NCBI GenBank assembly: GCA_964509075.1
Contig: CAZDWC010000001.1
Coordinates: 416,140-480,139 of the forward strand
Direction of reading: 5' to 3'
DNA: 64,000 bases
Source of the DNA: UBA7239 sp964509075
Lineage (GTDB): Bacteria; Pseudomonadota; Gammaproteobacteria; Pseudomonadales; UBA7239
The notes below the pieces were generated by a model, which saw only the letters and a program-made list of their open reading frames with translations, did not search any database and was not told the origin of the DNA. Shown piece by piece: positions 1 through 7,805 of this stretch. Position numbers and translations under genes: made by a program. Numbering within the stretch: the stretch's first letter is position 1; each line of letters begins with the position of its first letter.

Positions 1-1685
1 CCGCGCAGCAAACCGATTTTGCTGGCGATGGCAACGGCGGTGTGGGGATTGTCGCCCGTGATCATGATGATGCGGATGCCGGCGTCATGGCACTGACGGA
101 TCGCCTGTGGCACTTCCTCGCGCGGCGGATCATCGAGCCCAGCCAGTCCGCAGAAAATCATGCCTTGTTCATCAATGTTTTCTATATCGGTTTCCGTCGC
201 CGGCTTGCAGGCAAATGCCAGCACACGCAGGCCATTGCTGGCCATGGCCAGTTGTGCCTGTTCAATGCTGTGTTGCTGCGCGGCGCTCATGGCCTGCACT
301 TCGCCATTGCAGAGAAAATGGCTGCACAGTGGCAGCAGTTTTTCCGGTGCGCCCTTGCAATACAGCACCGGCCCTTGCGCGGTTTGTTGCACGGTGGACA
401 AGCGCATGCGCGCCGAATCAAAGGGAATTTCGTGCAGGCGTTGTGAGCTGATCACATCAGGTAATTGTTGTGGCGCCATGTTTTGCATGGCCATGCTGTG
501 CAGTGCGACATCCATCGGATCGCCCAGCCAGTCGCCGTCCTGTGTTTGTCGCAAGTCGTGGCACAGGGCTGCGCAGGCGAAAAAATCGCGGAAGTGTTGT
601 ATCCCGGTAGCAGGCAGTGCATCAATGTTGTATGTCTGGTCGCCGAGAAATACCTGTTCTACCTGCATGCGGTTTTGTGTCAGCGTGCCGGTTTTGTCAG
701 TGCAGATCACTGTGGTGGAGCCGAGTGTTTCGATAGCGGGCAGATGGCGAATCAATACATTGCGTTTCACCATGCGTTGTGCAGCCAGTACCAGTGCCAG
801 TGTCAGTGTCGGCAGCAAGCCTTCCGGCACCATGGCGACAATGATGCCGATGGCAAACAGCGTGTTTTCCCATAATGGAATGCCGATGATTTGGCCGGCA
901 ACAAAAAACACACTGCCCAGCGTGATGGCGACGACAGCAATCACCCGGCTCAGGTGTGCAACCTCCTTGCGCAAGGGTGACATTTCGTCGCCACCGGTTT
1001 CCGTGAGATGTGCGATCTTGCCGAATTCGGTGTGCATGCCGGTGGCAAACACCAGGGCGCGTCCCTGGCCGGCGACTACGGCAGTGCCTGCCAGCAGAAT
1101 GTTATTCGCGTGCAGGCTGCTAGTGGCATCGGAGATGTCGGCGCTGCGCAGTTGCACCAGTGATTCGCCGGTGAGCGTGGCGTTGTTGACGCCCAGCGCG
1201 AACGCTTCCAGTACCCGGCAATCGGCGGGAACATTGTCGCCTTGCTCCAGCACAATCACATCGCCGGGCACCAGTTGTTCGGCAGGCATGGGGGCGATGC
1301 GCGCATCGCGTAACACTTTTACACGCGAGGGCAGCAGGCGTTGCAACGCGGCGAGCGATTTTTCCACGCGATATTCCTGCCAGAACGAGAACAGCGCGCT
1401 GATGAAAATGACGGCGACAATGGTGTAGCCGACCTTGGCCATGCCTTCGCCGGGCGCGTGCCATTCGGCAAAAAAAGACAGCGCGGCGGCGAGCCACATG
1501 ATCACCGCAAAAAAATGCGTCAACTCGCGGAAGAAACGCAGCCCCAGCGATTCACGGCGCACACCGCGCACGCGGTTGTCACCGTATTCGCGCAGCCGGC
1601 GCGCGGCTTCGGCCGTCGAGAGGCCGTCGGTGTTGCTGTTGAGACTGGCGAGTGCGTCGGCCTTGTCGAGCTGGTGAATGTTCAT
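1..1685 (-). CDS. Type II P-type cation-transporting ATPase, C-terminal part cut by the window edge
   Basis: The protein begins MNIHQLDKAD and runs off the left edge after about 561 residues. An N-terminal cation-ATPase domain comes first, followed by hydrophobic segments and an actuator domain containing TLTGES. The membrane motif near residues 287-290 reads VPEGLLPTL. The phosphorylated aspartate lies in CTDKTGTLT at about residue 330. A HAD-domain start (MITGDN) is visible just before the edge. The PEGLL form and the lack of any N-terminal HMA domain point to the type II group (Ca2+, Na+/K+ or H+ related) rather than heavy-metal pumps; the transported ion cannot be told from this part. The gene lies 15 bp downstream of the SDR stop codon and is probably cotranscribed with it. 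The start is the first ATG after that stop and has no clear Shine-Dalgarno sequence. Confidence 0.9.
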   Translation of the reverse strand, partial: MNIHQLDKADALASLNSNTDGLSTAEAARRLREYGDNRVRGVRRESLGLRFFRELTHFFAVIMWLAAALSFFAEWHAPGEGMAKVGYTIVAVIFISALFSFWQEYRVEKSLAALQRLLPSRVKVLRDARIAPMPAEQLVPGDVIVLEQGDNVPADCRVLEAFALGVNNATLTGESLVQLRSADISDATSSLHANNILLAGTAVVAGQGRALVFATGMHTEFGKIAHLTETGGDEMSPLRKEVAHLSRVIAVVAITLGSVFFVAGQIIGIPLWENTLFAIGIIVAMVPEGLLPTLTLALVLAAQRMVKRNVLIRHLPAIETLGSTTVICTDKTGTLTQNRMQVEQVFLGDQTYNIDALPATGIQHFRDFFACAALCHDLRQTQDGDWLGDPMDVALHSMAMQNMAPQQLPDVISSQRLHEIPFDSARMRLSTVQQTAQGPVLYCKGAPEKLLPLCSHFLCNGEVQAMSAAQQHSIEQAQLAMASNGLRVLAFACKPATETDIENIDEQGMIFCGLAGLDDPPREEVPQAIRQCHDAGIRIIMITGDNPHTAVAIASKIGLLR

Positions 1686-1700
1686 TCGCAGATCATGTGC

Positions 1701-2594
1701 TCAATGGTAGATGCGTGCAATCCACCATTCCCGCACTGCGAGTGGCAACAGTGCTTGCAGCCAGGTGGTGAATGAGTCGCGGCCGACGCGATAGCGGTAC
1801 TTGGGTTTGCTTGCCAGCATCAGTTCCAGGATGCGTTCGGCAGCAACGTCTGGTGATGTGCCTTTTTGTCTGTCACCGAATTCGCCGAATTTCTGTATGA
1901 GTTTGCCGTAGACCTGGCCGAAACGTGCATCCATCGCCACCTTGCCCTGCACGGCGTTCTTGGTTGTCCCGCGCATCGCTGTGTTGATGAAGCCGGGATT
2001 GATCATGCCGACATCAATCGGCGCATTGATCAGTTTCATTTCCATGCGCAGGCTCTGGCAGAACGCTTCCGTGCCCCATTTGCAAGCCATGTAGATGTTC
2101 AGAAACGGAAATACCAGTGAAGGAATGCCAGCGCCGGTGCCGACAAAATACATCCGCCCGCGACGGTTTTTGCCCTCCAATGTCTCCAACATGAGTGGCA
2201 GGCATTCGCGCGCCAGTCGCATGTGGCCGAGCAGATTGGTTTGTGTCTGGTACTGAAGGATTTCCTCGTTGAGATAAGGCACCGGTGCAATCATGCCGAC
2301 GCCGGCATTGCTGATCACCCCTGCAAGAAAACTGTTTTTTTCGGCGAGCACATTGCGCACGTCGGCAAGCGCACGCGTGACGCTGTCGGCATCGGCGACA
2401 TCGATGATCAGCGCTGTGATCTGTCCGGCTGGCGCCAGCGTTGTCACAGCTGCTGCATCTTCTGTTTTGCGCACGCCGGCAAAAACGTGGAAGCCGGCGT
2501 TGGCGAGTCGCGCCACGGCGGCGTTGCCGATGCCGGTGGACGTGCCGGTGATCAATACGCTACCTGCAACCTGTTCATGTTGTGCGGCTGTCAT
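1701..2594 (-). CDS. Short-chain dehydrogenase/reductase (SDR)
   Basis: A 297-residue Rossmann-fold oxidoreductase, probably cytoplasmic and NAD(P)-dependent. The cofactor loop TGTSTGIG is at residues 16-23, followed by the ISNAG motif and the YMACK active-site pair. The serine usually found about 13 residues before the tyrosine is not present; the stretch there reads GTGAGIPS, so catalysis may use another residue. The start is the ATG at 2594, preceded by AGGAG about nine bases upstream. The reading frame is open further upstream, but the added 78 residues look non-coding. The C-terminal end (PLAVREWW) is hydrophobic and may associate with membrane. Substrate unknown. Likely cotranscribed with the P-type ATPase. 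Confidence 0.88.
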   Translation of the reverse strand: MTAAQHEQVAGSVLITGTSTGIGNAAVARLANAGFHVFAGVRKTEDAAAVTTLAPAGQITALIIDVADADSVTRALADVRNVLAEKNSFLAGVISNAGVGMIAPVPYLNEEILQYQTQTNLLGHMRLARECLPLMLETLEGKNRRGRMYFVGTGAGIPSLVFPFLNIYMACKWGTEAFCQSLRMEMKLINAPIDVGMINPGFINTAMRGTTKNAVQGKVAMDARFGQVYGKLIQKFGEFGDRQKGTSPDVAAERILELMLASKPKYRYRVGRDSFTTWLQALLPLAVREWWIARIYH

Positions 2595-2633
2595 CAAGCG
2601 CTGCTCCTGTTTGTTTGCTGCCGGGTATGGTAG

Positions 2634-2781
2634 CGGCAGCGTGTTGCAATTCCCATGTGCAGCCGTCTGTGGGCCGACATGCTGCGCGAGCTGGATGTGG
2701 ATCTGATCACCAAAGACAGTTACTCGCTGACCCGTGAACACAAACTGGCGTTGCGGGCCGGGCAGGGGCGAATGAGCTGAA
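2634..2781 (+). other. Unassigned short open frame in the intergenic gap
   Basis: The gap from 2595 to 2913 holds no recognised gene. Inside it, a plus-strand frame opens after a TAG at 2631 and closes with TGA at 2779-2781. From the ATG at 2655 it would encode MCSRLWADMLRELD and onward, ending AGQGRMS. The amino-acid composition looks protein-like, but I see no Shine-Dalgarno sequence and do not recognise a family. It may be the remnant of the C-terminus of a lost gene, or chance. Confidence 0.2.
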
Positions 2782-2805
2782 CGGCGCGCTGCCGTTTTCC
2801 TCGAA

Positions 2806-2835
2806 TTGACAGTCTGCAGTAAAGCCATCTAGCAT
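2806..2835 (+). promoter_or_regulatory. Candidate sigma-70 promoter for the secreted mosaic protein
   Basis: A perfect -35 hexamer TTGACA (2806-2811) is followed after 18 bp by TAGCAT (2830-2835), or after 17 bp by CTAGCA. It sits about 80 bp before the ATG at 2914 on the same strand. The -10 match is only moderate. Confidence 0.45.
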
Positions 2836-2913
2836 CGCCGCCGCAACTGCGGGTGCAGCGAGGTGTCTCCGCGCCTGTCACGACAATAAGCACATGTTTT
2901 TGCAGGGTATGCC

Positions 2914-5900
2914 ATGAAGAATAAAAGGTTTTTACGTCCGTTTTCTGATGCTTCTTCGAAGTGCATTTTCACCAAGATGGGAGGATTGCTTCTGCTGAGT
3001 CTTGCGCTTCTGTCAGCGTCTGTAGCGCAGGCGCAAGAGGCAACCGCACGGCGGGTGTGTAGCCTGACCGAACCTGGGGTCAATTTTGGCCTCAACGGTG
3101 GTGCAGATGTTTCCTTCGCTGCTGAAGTTGGAACGGCCAATGGCCCTGCAACTTTTATGTTTTTCGGGGATTCGGAGTCTGGCACTGCTGCATTTGTTCC
3201 AAGAGATATGACACTGTGGACGGACAAAAAAGGCAGAGAAGTCTGTACTGGTGCGACTAGTCAGGGTGGAAAGGTAATAAAAAGCCCCTATGCAGAAGGG
3301 TATCCAGTACGTACGCCCGCTTTGCCAACGGTTGACGTTCAGTATCAGGCTGGAGCAGGGGGTAATGACCTTCCCTGTGCAACAACGGCGGTGTACTACC
3401 CTGCTTTCCCTCTTGGGTCGTCACCACTTCCTGCAGATGCAGGGGAGTGGCTGGATACAATCGATAGCAACGGTCTGCCGTTCTTCCATGAGGATTATGG
3501 CTACAGGGTCAAGGATGAAGCGCTAGACTCCATCATGGGAGGGGCGTTTGTATACCACAACGATATTTATATGTTCCATCAAATGTATGGTCTTCATGCG
3601 GGTGAGCTTTCTTCTCGGTTTTTTTTGACAAGATTCCAGGGTGTGCATGAGGATTCAAATTTCACACTTACTCCTTCTGGTGCTGCTGCATCTCATGTTG
3701 CTTGCTACGATAAAAATAACGCCAGTGCCCTACAGTCTCAGGCTGTATTCAAAGTCATTGGGCCTGTTTTTAACAAGCATACCTATACCGCCGCAGAGCG
3801 CTTTTTGAATGTTGCTGTAACCAATGGCAAGCCTTCCGGTGATGATTTTGTCTACCTTATCGGGAAAAAGGATTTCAGTAGTTATTCGCCGCTATATGTT
3901 CAGCGTATCAGCAAGGTTGCTATCGATGACCAGGAGAATGCTCCACAAGATTGGCAGAATTATGTCCGTTACTGGAGTGGAAGTGCTTGGGTGCAAGGGG
4001 GTGCAAATGCTGCGCCGTTGACAGTGACAAATGATACAAATGATGATGCGAAGTTTGAAAAACAAGATATATCCATGATGAGCGTGCAGTGGATACCTGC
4101 CGCGAATAAATGGCTGATGGTGTATAACGCATCAGGCAATTCCAGCGCAGAAGATGGCTCGGATTTGGAAAAAATATTTTGCACAAATCTTGCGATGAAG
4201 GACTACATGCCTTTGTTCGGAGTGAATTGTGGCGAGGTTTGCCCTCCGTTAAATGAGGGCGAGGTTTGCCCCCTCCCGTTAGCTGATACCTATGTAAATA
4301 AAGCTAAATCTTATTACCGTGTTGCTGCGGAAATAATGGGCCCTTGGTCTGATCCAGTGCCTATTTATTGGCCTGAGGGTGGCGCAAATATGCCAAACCC
4401 CTATTGCTATGGATGGATTTATAGAGAAGGTGCTGATGAAGCTGCGTGCCCAGATCCTGTGCCGAACTCTGATCACTATATCAACCACGGCACAGGAGTT
4501 CTCTATGGTTTTTCGTTAATGCCTGTGAGTCATTCGACCTATAATGCGGGGACGTTAAATCACTATGCCGTAACGTCTACGTGGAGCCCTTATCGTCGTC
4601 ACTTGCTGGAGCTGAACTTGTCTATCGCTGATAACGATAACAACGGTGAGGTGGATGGCTCCGATGATCACGACGCTGATGGTGTTGTTAATGGCGAGGA
4701 TAACTGTCCTGCGAGTTTCAATCCCCTTCAGGCTGATTCGGACGGAGATGGTTTCGGCACTGCCTGTGATAATTACGACAATAGCTATGATATCGATGAT
4801 GATGGTTTTACTGACGATAATTGTCCCGCAGTGGTTAATGTTAACCAGCGTGACAGTGACAGTGATGGGTGGGGCGATGCATGCGATCCTGATGACGATA
4901 ATGATTGCTATGTTGATAGCATAGATCCCGCTCCGTTGTTGGCAGGTACAACTATTGCTGGAGATCTGGATCGTTGTTTGGGTGGCGGTGATGGAATTGC
5001 TATTACTGCTGTTGGCTTGGGGCTTGATCAAATCACTGCATCTGCCATTCAGTCTGATGGGAAAATCGTGGTAGTTGGTAAAACTCACGATGGCAGTAAC
5101 TATGATTTTGCTGTTGCGCGTTATACCAGTGCGGGAGAGCTGGACAGCACTTTCGGCGCTGGTGGGGTTGTGACGACACCTATTGGTGCCGGTGACGATA
5201 TAGCCAATGCTGTGGCCATTCAATATGACGGGAAAATTGTAGTTGTGGGCAGCACGGTATCCGGCGGAGGTTCAGGTTCAGATTTTGCAGTAGTGCGCTA
5301 TCTCGCCGACGGTAGTCGTGACACTGGCTTTGGCTCAGATGGAAAGGTGACCGTTAACAATAATGGTAGGGATGTTGCGTTTGCCATAAAGGAGCAGGCG
5401 GTTGAAGAAGATGAGTCAACACTGAGATACCTTGTTGTTGCCGGGGAAACAGGGAAGCCTAATTCAACCCTGTATACCAACATGATGGCAGTTCGCCTCA
5501 ATGATGACGGTTCGCGGGAATTAACGTTTGGCACGAGGATTGTCTCTGCGGGAACCTCTTCATCCGCAAGGGCTTTGTCTGTTCAGCCGTCAGATGGGAA
5601 GTTGGTTTTGGCTGGCGATGCGATGGTGTCGCTCAACAGCAGGCATATCGCAGTTGTTAGGTTAGAAGCGAAGGGTGGCTTGGATAGCGGCTTTGGGTCT
5701 GCAGGTATTAGAACAACGAATGTTGGTGCGGGCTATACGGCGGGTAATGCTGTAGCCATACAACCTGATGGAAAGATAATTGTGGTAGGTACGTCTAGTA
5801 ACGGATCTAACCAGGACTTTCTGACTTTGCGTTATACGGGAACTGGAGTTCTGGACACTGGCTTTGGTTCATCGGGTGGCTTTGTTGTAACGCCGATTGG

Positions 5901-6237
5901 TTCTGGTTCTGATATTGCGAAAGCTGTTTCGATTGACGATGGCGGCAATATCGTTGTGGCAGGTTACGTGAACAGCGCAACAACTGGAGATGATATTGCA
6001 TTGGTTCGCTACACATCCGCTGGTGCGCTGGACACGTCATTTGATGCTGTGGATGCTCCTGCTGCCGATGGCAAGGTCATCACGTCATTGAGCGATACTG
6101 CAGACAGGGCCAACGCTGTTGTCATTGACAACGAAGGAAAGATTGTTGTCACCGGTTATGCCAACAATGGCAGCAATGATGACTTTGCCGTGCTGCGTTA
6201 CTTCTCTGAGACGGCCAATAACGTGCCATCACCCTGA
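2914..6237 (+). CDS. Large secreted mosaic protein: DUF4185-like region, thrombospondin type 3 repeats, delta-60 propeller repeats
   Basis: A 1107-residue protein with a long signal peptide whose hydrophobic core is about residues 23-38 and which probably is cleaved after SVAQA. Residues about 45-560 resemble DUF4185-type propeller or glycosidase-like domains (TFMFFGDSESG, NKWLMVYNASGN, IMGPWSDPV); this assignment is tentative. Residues about 570-680 are Asp-rich thrombospondin type 3 calcium-binding repeats (DADGVVNGEDNCP, DSDGDGFGTACD, DSDSDGWGDACD). Residues about 690-1100 hold seven delta-60 repeats with the pattern DGKIVVVG, RYT, GxLDxxFG, probably one seven-bladed propeller. No C-terminal sorting signal or anchor is visible. 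The DNA looks richer in A+T than its neighbours. It is flanked by its own candidate promoter and terminator, so it is probably monocistronic. Likely role: an extracellular or surface protein whose folding depends on calcium; ligand unknown. Confidence 0.85.
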   Translation: MKNKRFLRPFSDASSKCIFTKMGGLLLLSLALLSASVAQAQEATARRVCSLTEPGVNFGLNGGADVSFAAEVGTANGPATFMFFGDSESGTAAFVPRDMTLWTDKKGREVCTGATSQGGKVIKSPYAEGYPVRTPALPTVDVQYQAGAGGNDLPCATTAVYYPAFPLGSSPLPADAGEWLDTIDSNGLPFFHEDYGYRVKDEALDSIMGGAFVYHNDIYMFHQMYGLHAGELSSRFFLTRFQGVHEDSNFTLTPSGAAASHVACYDKNNASALQSQAVFKVIGPVFNKHTYTAAERFLNVAVTNGKPSGDDFVYLIGKKDFSSYSPLYVQRISKVAIDDQENAPQDWQNYVRYWSGSAWVQGGANAAPLTVTNDTNDDAKFEKQDISMMSVQWIPAANKWLMVYNASGNSSAEDGSDLEKIFCTNLAMKDYMPLFGVNCGEVCPPLNEGEVCPLPLADTYVNKAKSYYRVAAEIMGPWSDPVPIYWPEGGANMPNPYCYGWIYREGADEAACPDPVPNSDHYINHGTGVLYGFSLMPVSHSTYNAGTLNHYAVTSTWSPYRRHLLELNLSIADNDNNGEVDGSDDHDADGVVNGEDNCPASFNPLQADSDGDGFGTACDNYDNSYDIDDDGFTDDNCPAVVNVNQRDSDSDGWGDACDPDDDNDCYVDSIDPAPLLAGTTIAGDLDRCLGGGDGIAITAVGLGLDQITASAIQSDGKIVVVGKTHDGSNYDFAVARYTSAGELDSTFGAGGVVTTPIGAGDDIANAVAIQYDGKIVVVGSTVSGGGSGSDFAVVRYLADGSRDTGFGSDGKVTVNNNGRDVAFAIKEQAVEEDESTLRYLVVAGETGKPNSTLYTNMMAVRLNDDGSRELTFGTRIVSAGTSSSARALSVQPSDGKLVLAGDAMVSLNSRHIAVVRLEAKGGLDSGFGSAGIRTTNVGAGYTAGNAVAIQPDGKIIVVGTSSNGSNQDFLTLRYTGTGVLDTGFGSSGGFVVTPIGSGSDIAKAVSIDDGGNIVVAGYVNSATTGDDIALVRYTSAGALDTSFDAVDAPAADGKVITSLSDTADRANAVVIDNEGKIVVTGYANNGSNDDFAVLRYFSETANNVPSP
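4231..4284 (+). repeat. 27-bp in-frame tandem duplication inside the secreted mosaic gene
   Basis: GGCGAGGTTTGCCC occurs at 4231-4244 and again at 4258-4271, exactly 27 bp apart, followed by similar CTCCGTTA and CTCCCGTTA. The protein reads GEVCPPLNE then GEVCPLPLA, which doubles a cysteine. The near identity suggests recent slippage. Confidence 0.7.
5041..6225 (+). repeat. Seven delta-60 (propeller) repeats encoded in the secreted mosaic gene
   Basis: Protein-level repeats of roughly 50-60 residues each carry DGKIVVVG or close variants, then FAVVRYxxDG and LDxGFG. The third repeat is degenerate (YLVVAGETG) and longer. The DNA copies have diverged, so this is old duplication rather than a recent array. 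Confidence 0.75.
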
Positions 6238-6264
6238 TTTACGGTGGTAGGAGATTGAGACTAG

Positions 6265-6291
6265 AAAGGGGGCTTCGGCCCCTTTTCTTGT
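6265..6291 (+). terminator. Rho-independent terminator after the secreted mosaic gene
   Basis: AAAGGGGGC-TTCG-GCCCCTTTT forms a nine-pair stem with a UUCG tetraloop, followed by a T-rich tail (TTTTCTTG). It lies 28 bp after the stop codon. Confidence 0.85.
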
Positions 6292-6337
6292 TGTGACAGG
6301 CGGGTATTTTGCGTTGACTTCCCTTGCGGCCTCCCTC

Positions 6338-6378
6338 AAACTTACTCGCCAGTAAGTAACTTTCTTCAGAGTAAGTTT
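6338..6378 (+). promoter_or_regulatory. Palindromic operator candidate upstream of the one-carbon gene cluster
   Basis: A perfect palindrome ACTTACT-CGCC-AGTAAGT spans 6340-6357. A further half-site GAGTAAGTTT (6369-6378) pairs perfectly with AAACTTACTC (6338-6347). Three copies of the AGTAAGT half-site therefore sit within 41 bp, ending 14 bp before the ATG at 6392. A -35-like TTGACT lies at 6314-6319, so a bound dimer would cover the promoter's downstream half. The size and symmetry suit a TetR-type dimer. No such regulator gene is in the window. Confidence 0.55.
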
Positions 6379-6391
6379 CAGGGGTTCTGCG

Positions 6392-6835
6392 ATGTTCAAC
6401 CGGGTCTGGACCAAGGGCCGCCTCTACCGGGTGTTGTTTGGTATTGAGGAGTGGGCCAAGAAACGTGTGTTCGGCTGCCACAGCTGCGGGCAGTGTGTGC
6501 TGCGTTCCACCTCGTTTGTGTGCCCGCAATCCTGCCCCAAGCAGATGCGCAATGGCCCTTGCGGCGGTTCGATGTTCGGCAAGTGTGAAGTCTTTCCAGA
6601 TCGCGACTGCGTGTGGACGAAAATCCACGAGCGTGCCGATATGGCCCCGTTGCAGATCTGGGACATGAGCAACAAGGTGGTGAAAATCCAGCCGGCTGTG
6701 GACTGGTCCATCGTCGGTACGTCGGCGGTCGGCAGTATTCTCGAAGGCAAGACCGATCGCGATGGTGGCATTCTCTCGCCGCATCCTGTTCCCAATCCCG
6801 AGATCGACACGATCATCGCCAGCACGAAGGCGTAA
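6392..6835 (+). CDS. MetV-like methylenetetrahydrofolate reductase C-terminal-domain protein
   Basis: A 147-residue cysteine-rich protein of the family annotated as methylenetetrahydrofolate reductase C-terminal domain (MetV in acetogens), where it partners MetF. It shows CHSCGQC at about residues 29-35, then CPQSCPK, NGPCGG, GKCEV and one more cysteine in RDCVW, consistent with metal or iron-sulfur binding. Family knowledge suggests it forms a complex with MetF and passes electrons. It is the first gene of a tight run (metV-like, metF, activation-domain gene) with gaps of 5 and 8 bp, behind a palindromic operator candidate. The start is the first ATG; no strong Shine-Dalgarno sequence is seen. 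The product is cytoplasmic, with no membrane segment. Confidence 0.82.
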   Translation: MFNRVWTKGRLYRVLFGIEEWAKKRVFGCHSCGQCVLRSTSFVCPQSCPKQMRNGPCGGSMFGKCEVFPDRDCVWTKIHERADMAPLQIWDMSNKVVKIQPAVDWSIVGTSAVGSILEGKTDRDGGILSPHPVPNPEIDTIIASTKA

Positions 6836-6840
6836 CTGAC

Positions 6841-7797
6841 ATGACGGCCCTGAACGACACCAGTACTTTGTACAAGAAAATCAAGAACGGCGAGTTTGTG
6901 ATTACTGCCGAGTTGTCGCCGCCGAAAGTGCCCGATCTGTCGCGTCTCGACAAGCATCTGGCGCACTACCGTCGCGGCGTCGATGCCATCAACGTGCTGG
7001 ATATGCCGTCGGCGACGCTGAGGATGTCATCTATCGGCACGGCGATTTATGTGAAGCAGCAAGGTCTGGAACCGGTGATGCAGATGACCTGTCGCGACCG
7101 CTCCAAACTCGGCATGCAGGCCGATCTGATTTCCGCGTATGCGCATGGCATTCGCAATATTCTTTGTTTGACCGGCGACTACGTGACGTTTGGCGATCAT
7201 CCGATGTCAAAGCCGGTGTACGACATGGATTCTACCAACGCCATCATGATGGTGAACCAGTTGCGTCGCCTCGGTAAATCCTACGGCGGTGGCGCGATTG
7301 CCGATACTGCAAAAGAAGAGCCGTTCAAGATGCAGTGGTGCATCGGTGGTGCCGGCAACCCAGCAGGCAATAAACCCGAACATCTGGCGCGTGTGATGGC
7401 GAAGAAAGCGGCGGCGGGTGTGGATTTCATCCAGACGCAACCGGTGTTTGATCTCGATGTTTTCGACAAATGGTGGAAGGCACTGGAACGCGAAGGCGTT
7501 ACCAAAAAAGTTGCCATCCTGCCGGGCATTCTGCCGCCGCGTTCGCACAAGGGTCTTGAATTCATGATGCAGCATGTGCCGGGTATCTGGGTGCCGCCGC
7601 ACGTGGAAAAACGCATACGCGAAGCGGCCGATCAGAAACAGGAAGCGCTGGATCTGGCGATTGAAACCATGCGCAAGATTAAAGAGCGCTACCCGATTGC
7701 CGGTTTCCACATCTATCCGCTGGCGTGGAGCGAGAATGTGCCCTACATCCTCGGCGAGCTGGGTTTGCTGCCGCCGGAAGCGCCTGCGGCTGCGTGA
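6841..7797 (+). CDS. metF: Methylenetetrahydrofolate reductase (MetF family)
   Basis: A 318-residue TIM-barrel flavoprotein-type reductase that interconverts 5,10-methylene-THF and 5-methyl-THF. Visible family features are the early ITAELSPPK (the catalytic glutamate region), QMTCRDR, ILCLTGD and the later FIQTQPVFD. The start MTALNDTSTL at 6841 follows the stop of the MetV-like gene by five bases; the frame is open further upstream but there it overlaps the previous gene. Because it is paired with a MetV-like protein and an activation-domain protein rather than with metH or metE, its role may be catabolic one-carbon flow rather than methionine synthesis. That is inference from context. Confidence 0.9.
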   Translation: MTALNDTSTLYKKIKNGEFVITAELSPPKVPDLSRLDKHLAHYRRGVDAINVLDMPSATLRMSSIGTAIYVKQQGLEPVMQMTCRDRSKLGMQADLISAYAHGIRNILCLTGDYVTFGDHPMSKPVYDMDSTNAIMMVNQLRRLGKSYGGGAIADTAKEEPFKMQWCIGGAGNPAGNKPEHLARVMAKKAAAGVDFIQTQPVFDLDVFDKWWKALEREGVTKKVAILPGILPPRSHKGLEFMMQHVPGIWVPPHVEKRIREAADQKQEALDLAIETMRKIKERYPIAGFHIYPLAWSENVPYILGELGLLPPEAPAAA

Positions 7798-7805
7798 GGT
7801 CTGCA

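Noticed and set aside
160..1428. Long open frame of 422 codons on the plus strand at the left edge
   Set aside because: It is antisense to the P-type ATPase, whose motifs (DKTGTLT, PEGLL, TGES) are on the minus strand; its own translation has no domain-like features.
4555..5223. Minus-strand open frame of 222 codons rich in Ile and Thr
   Set aside because: It is the antisense of the Asp-rich calcium repeats (GAT codons read as ATC); the same artefact occurs at 44791-45540.
5041..6225. Repetitive stretch considered as a CRISPR or DNA repeat array
   Set aside because: The repeats are at the protein level (delta-60 units), with diverged DNA and no constant-length spacers.
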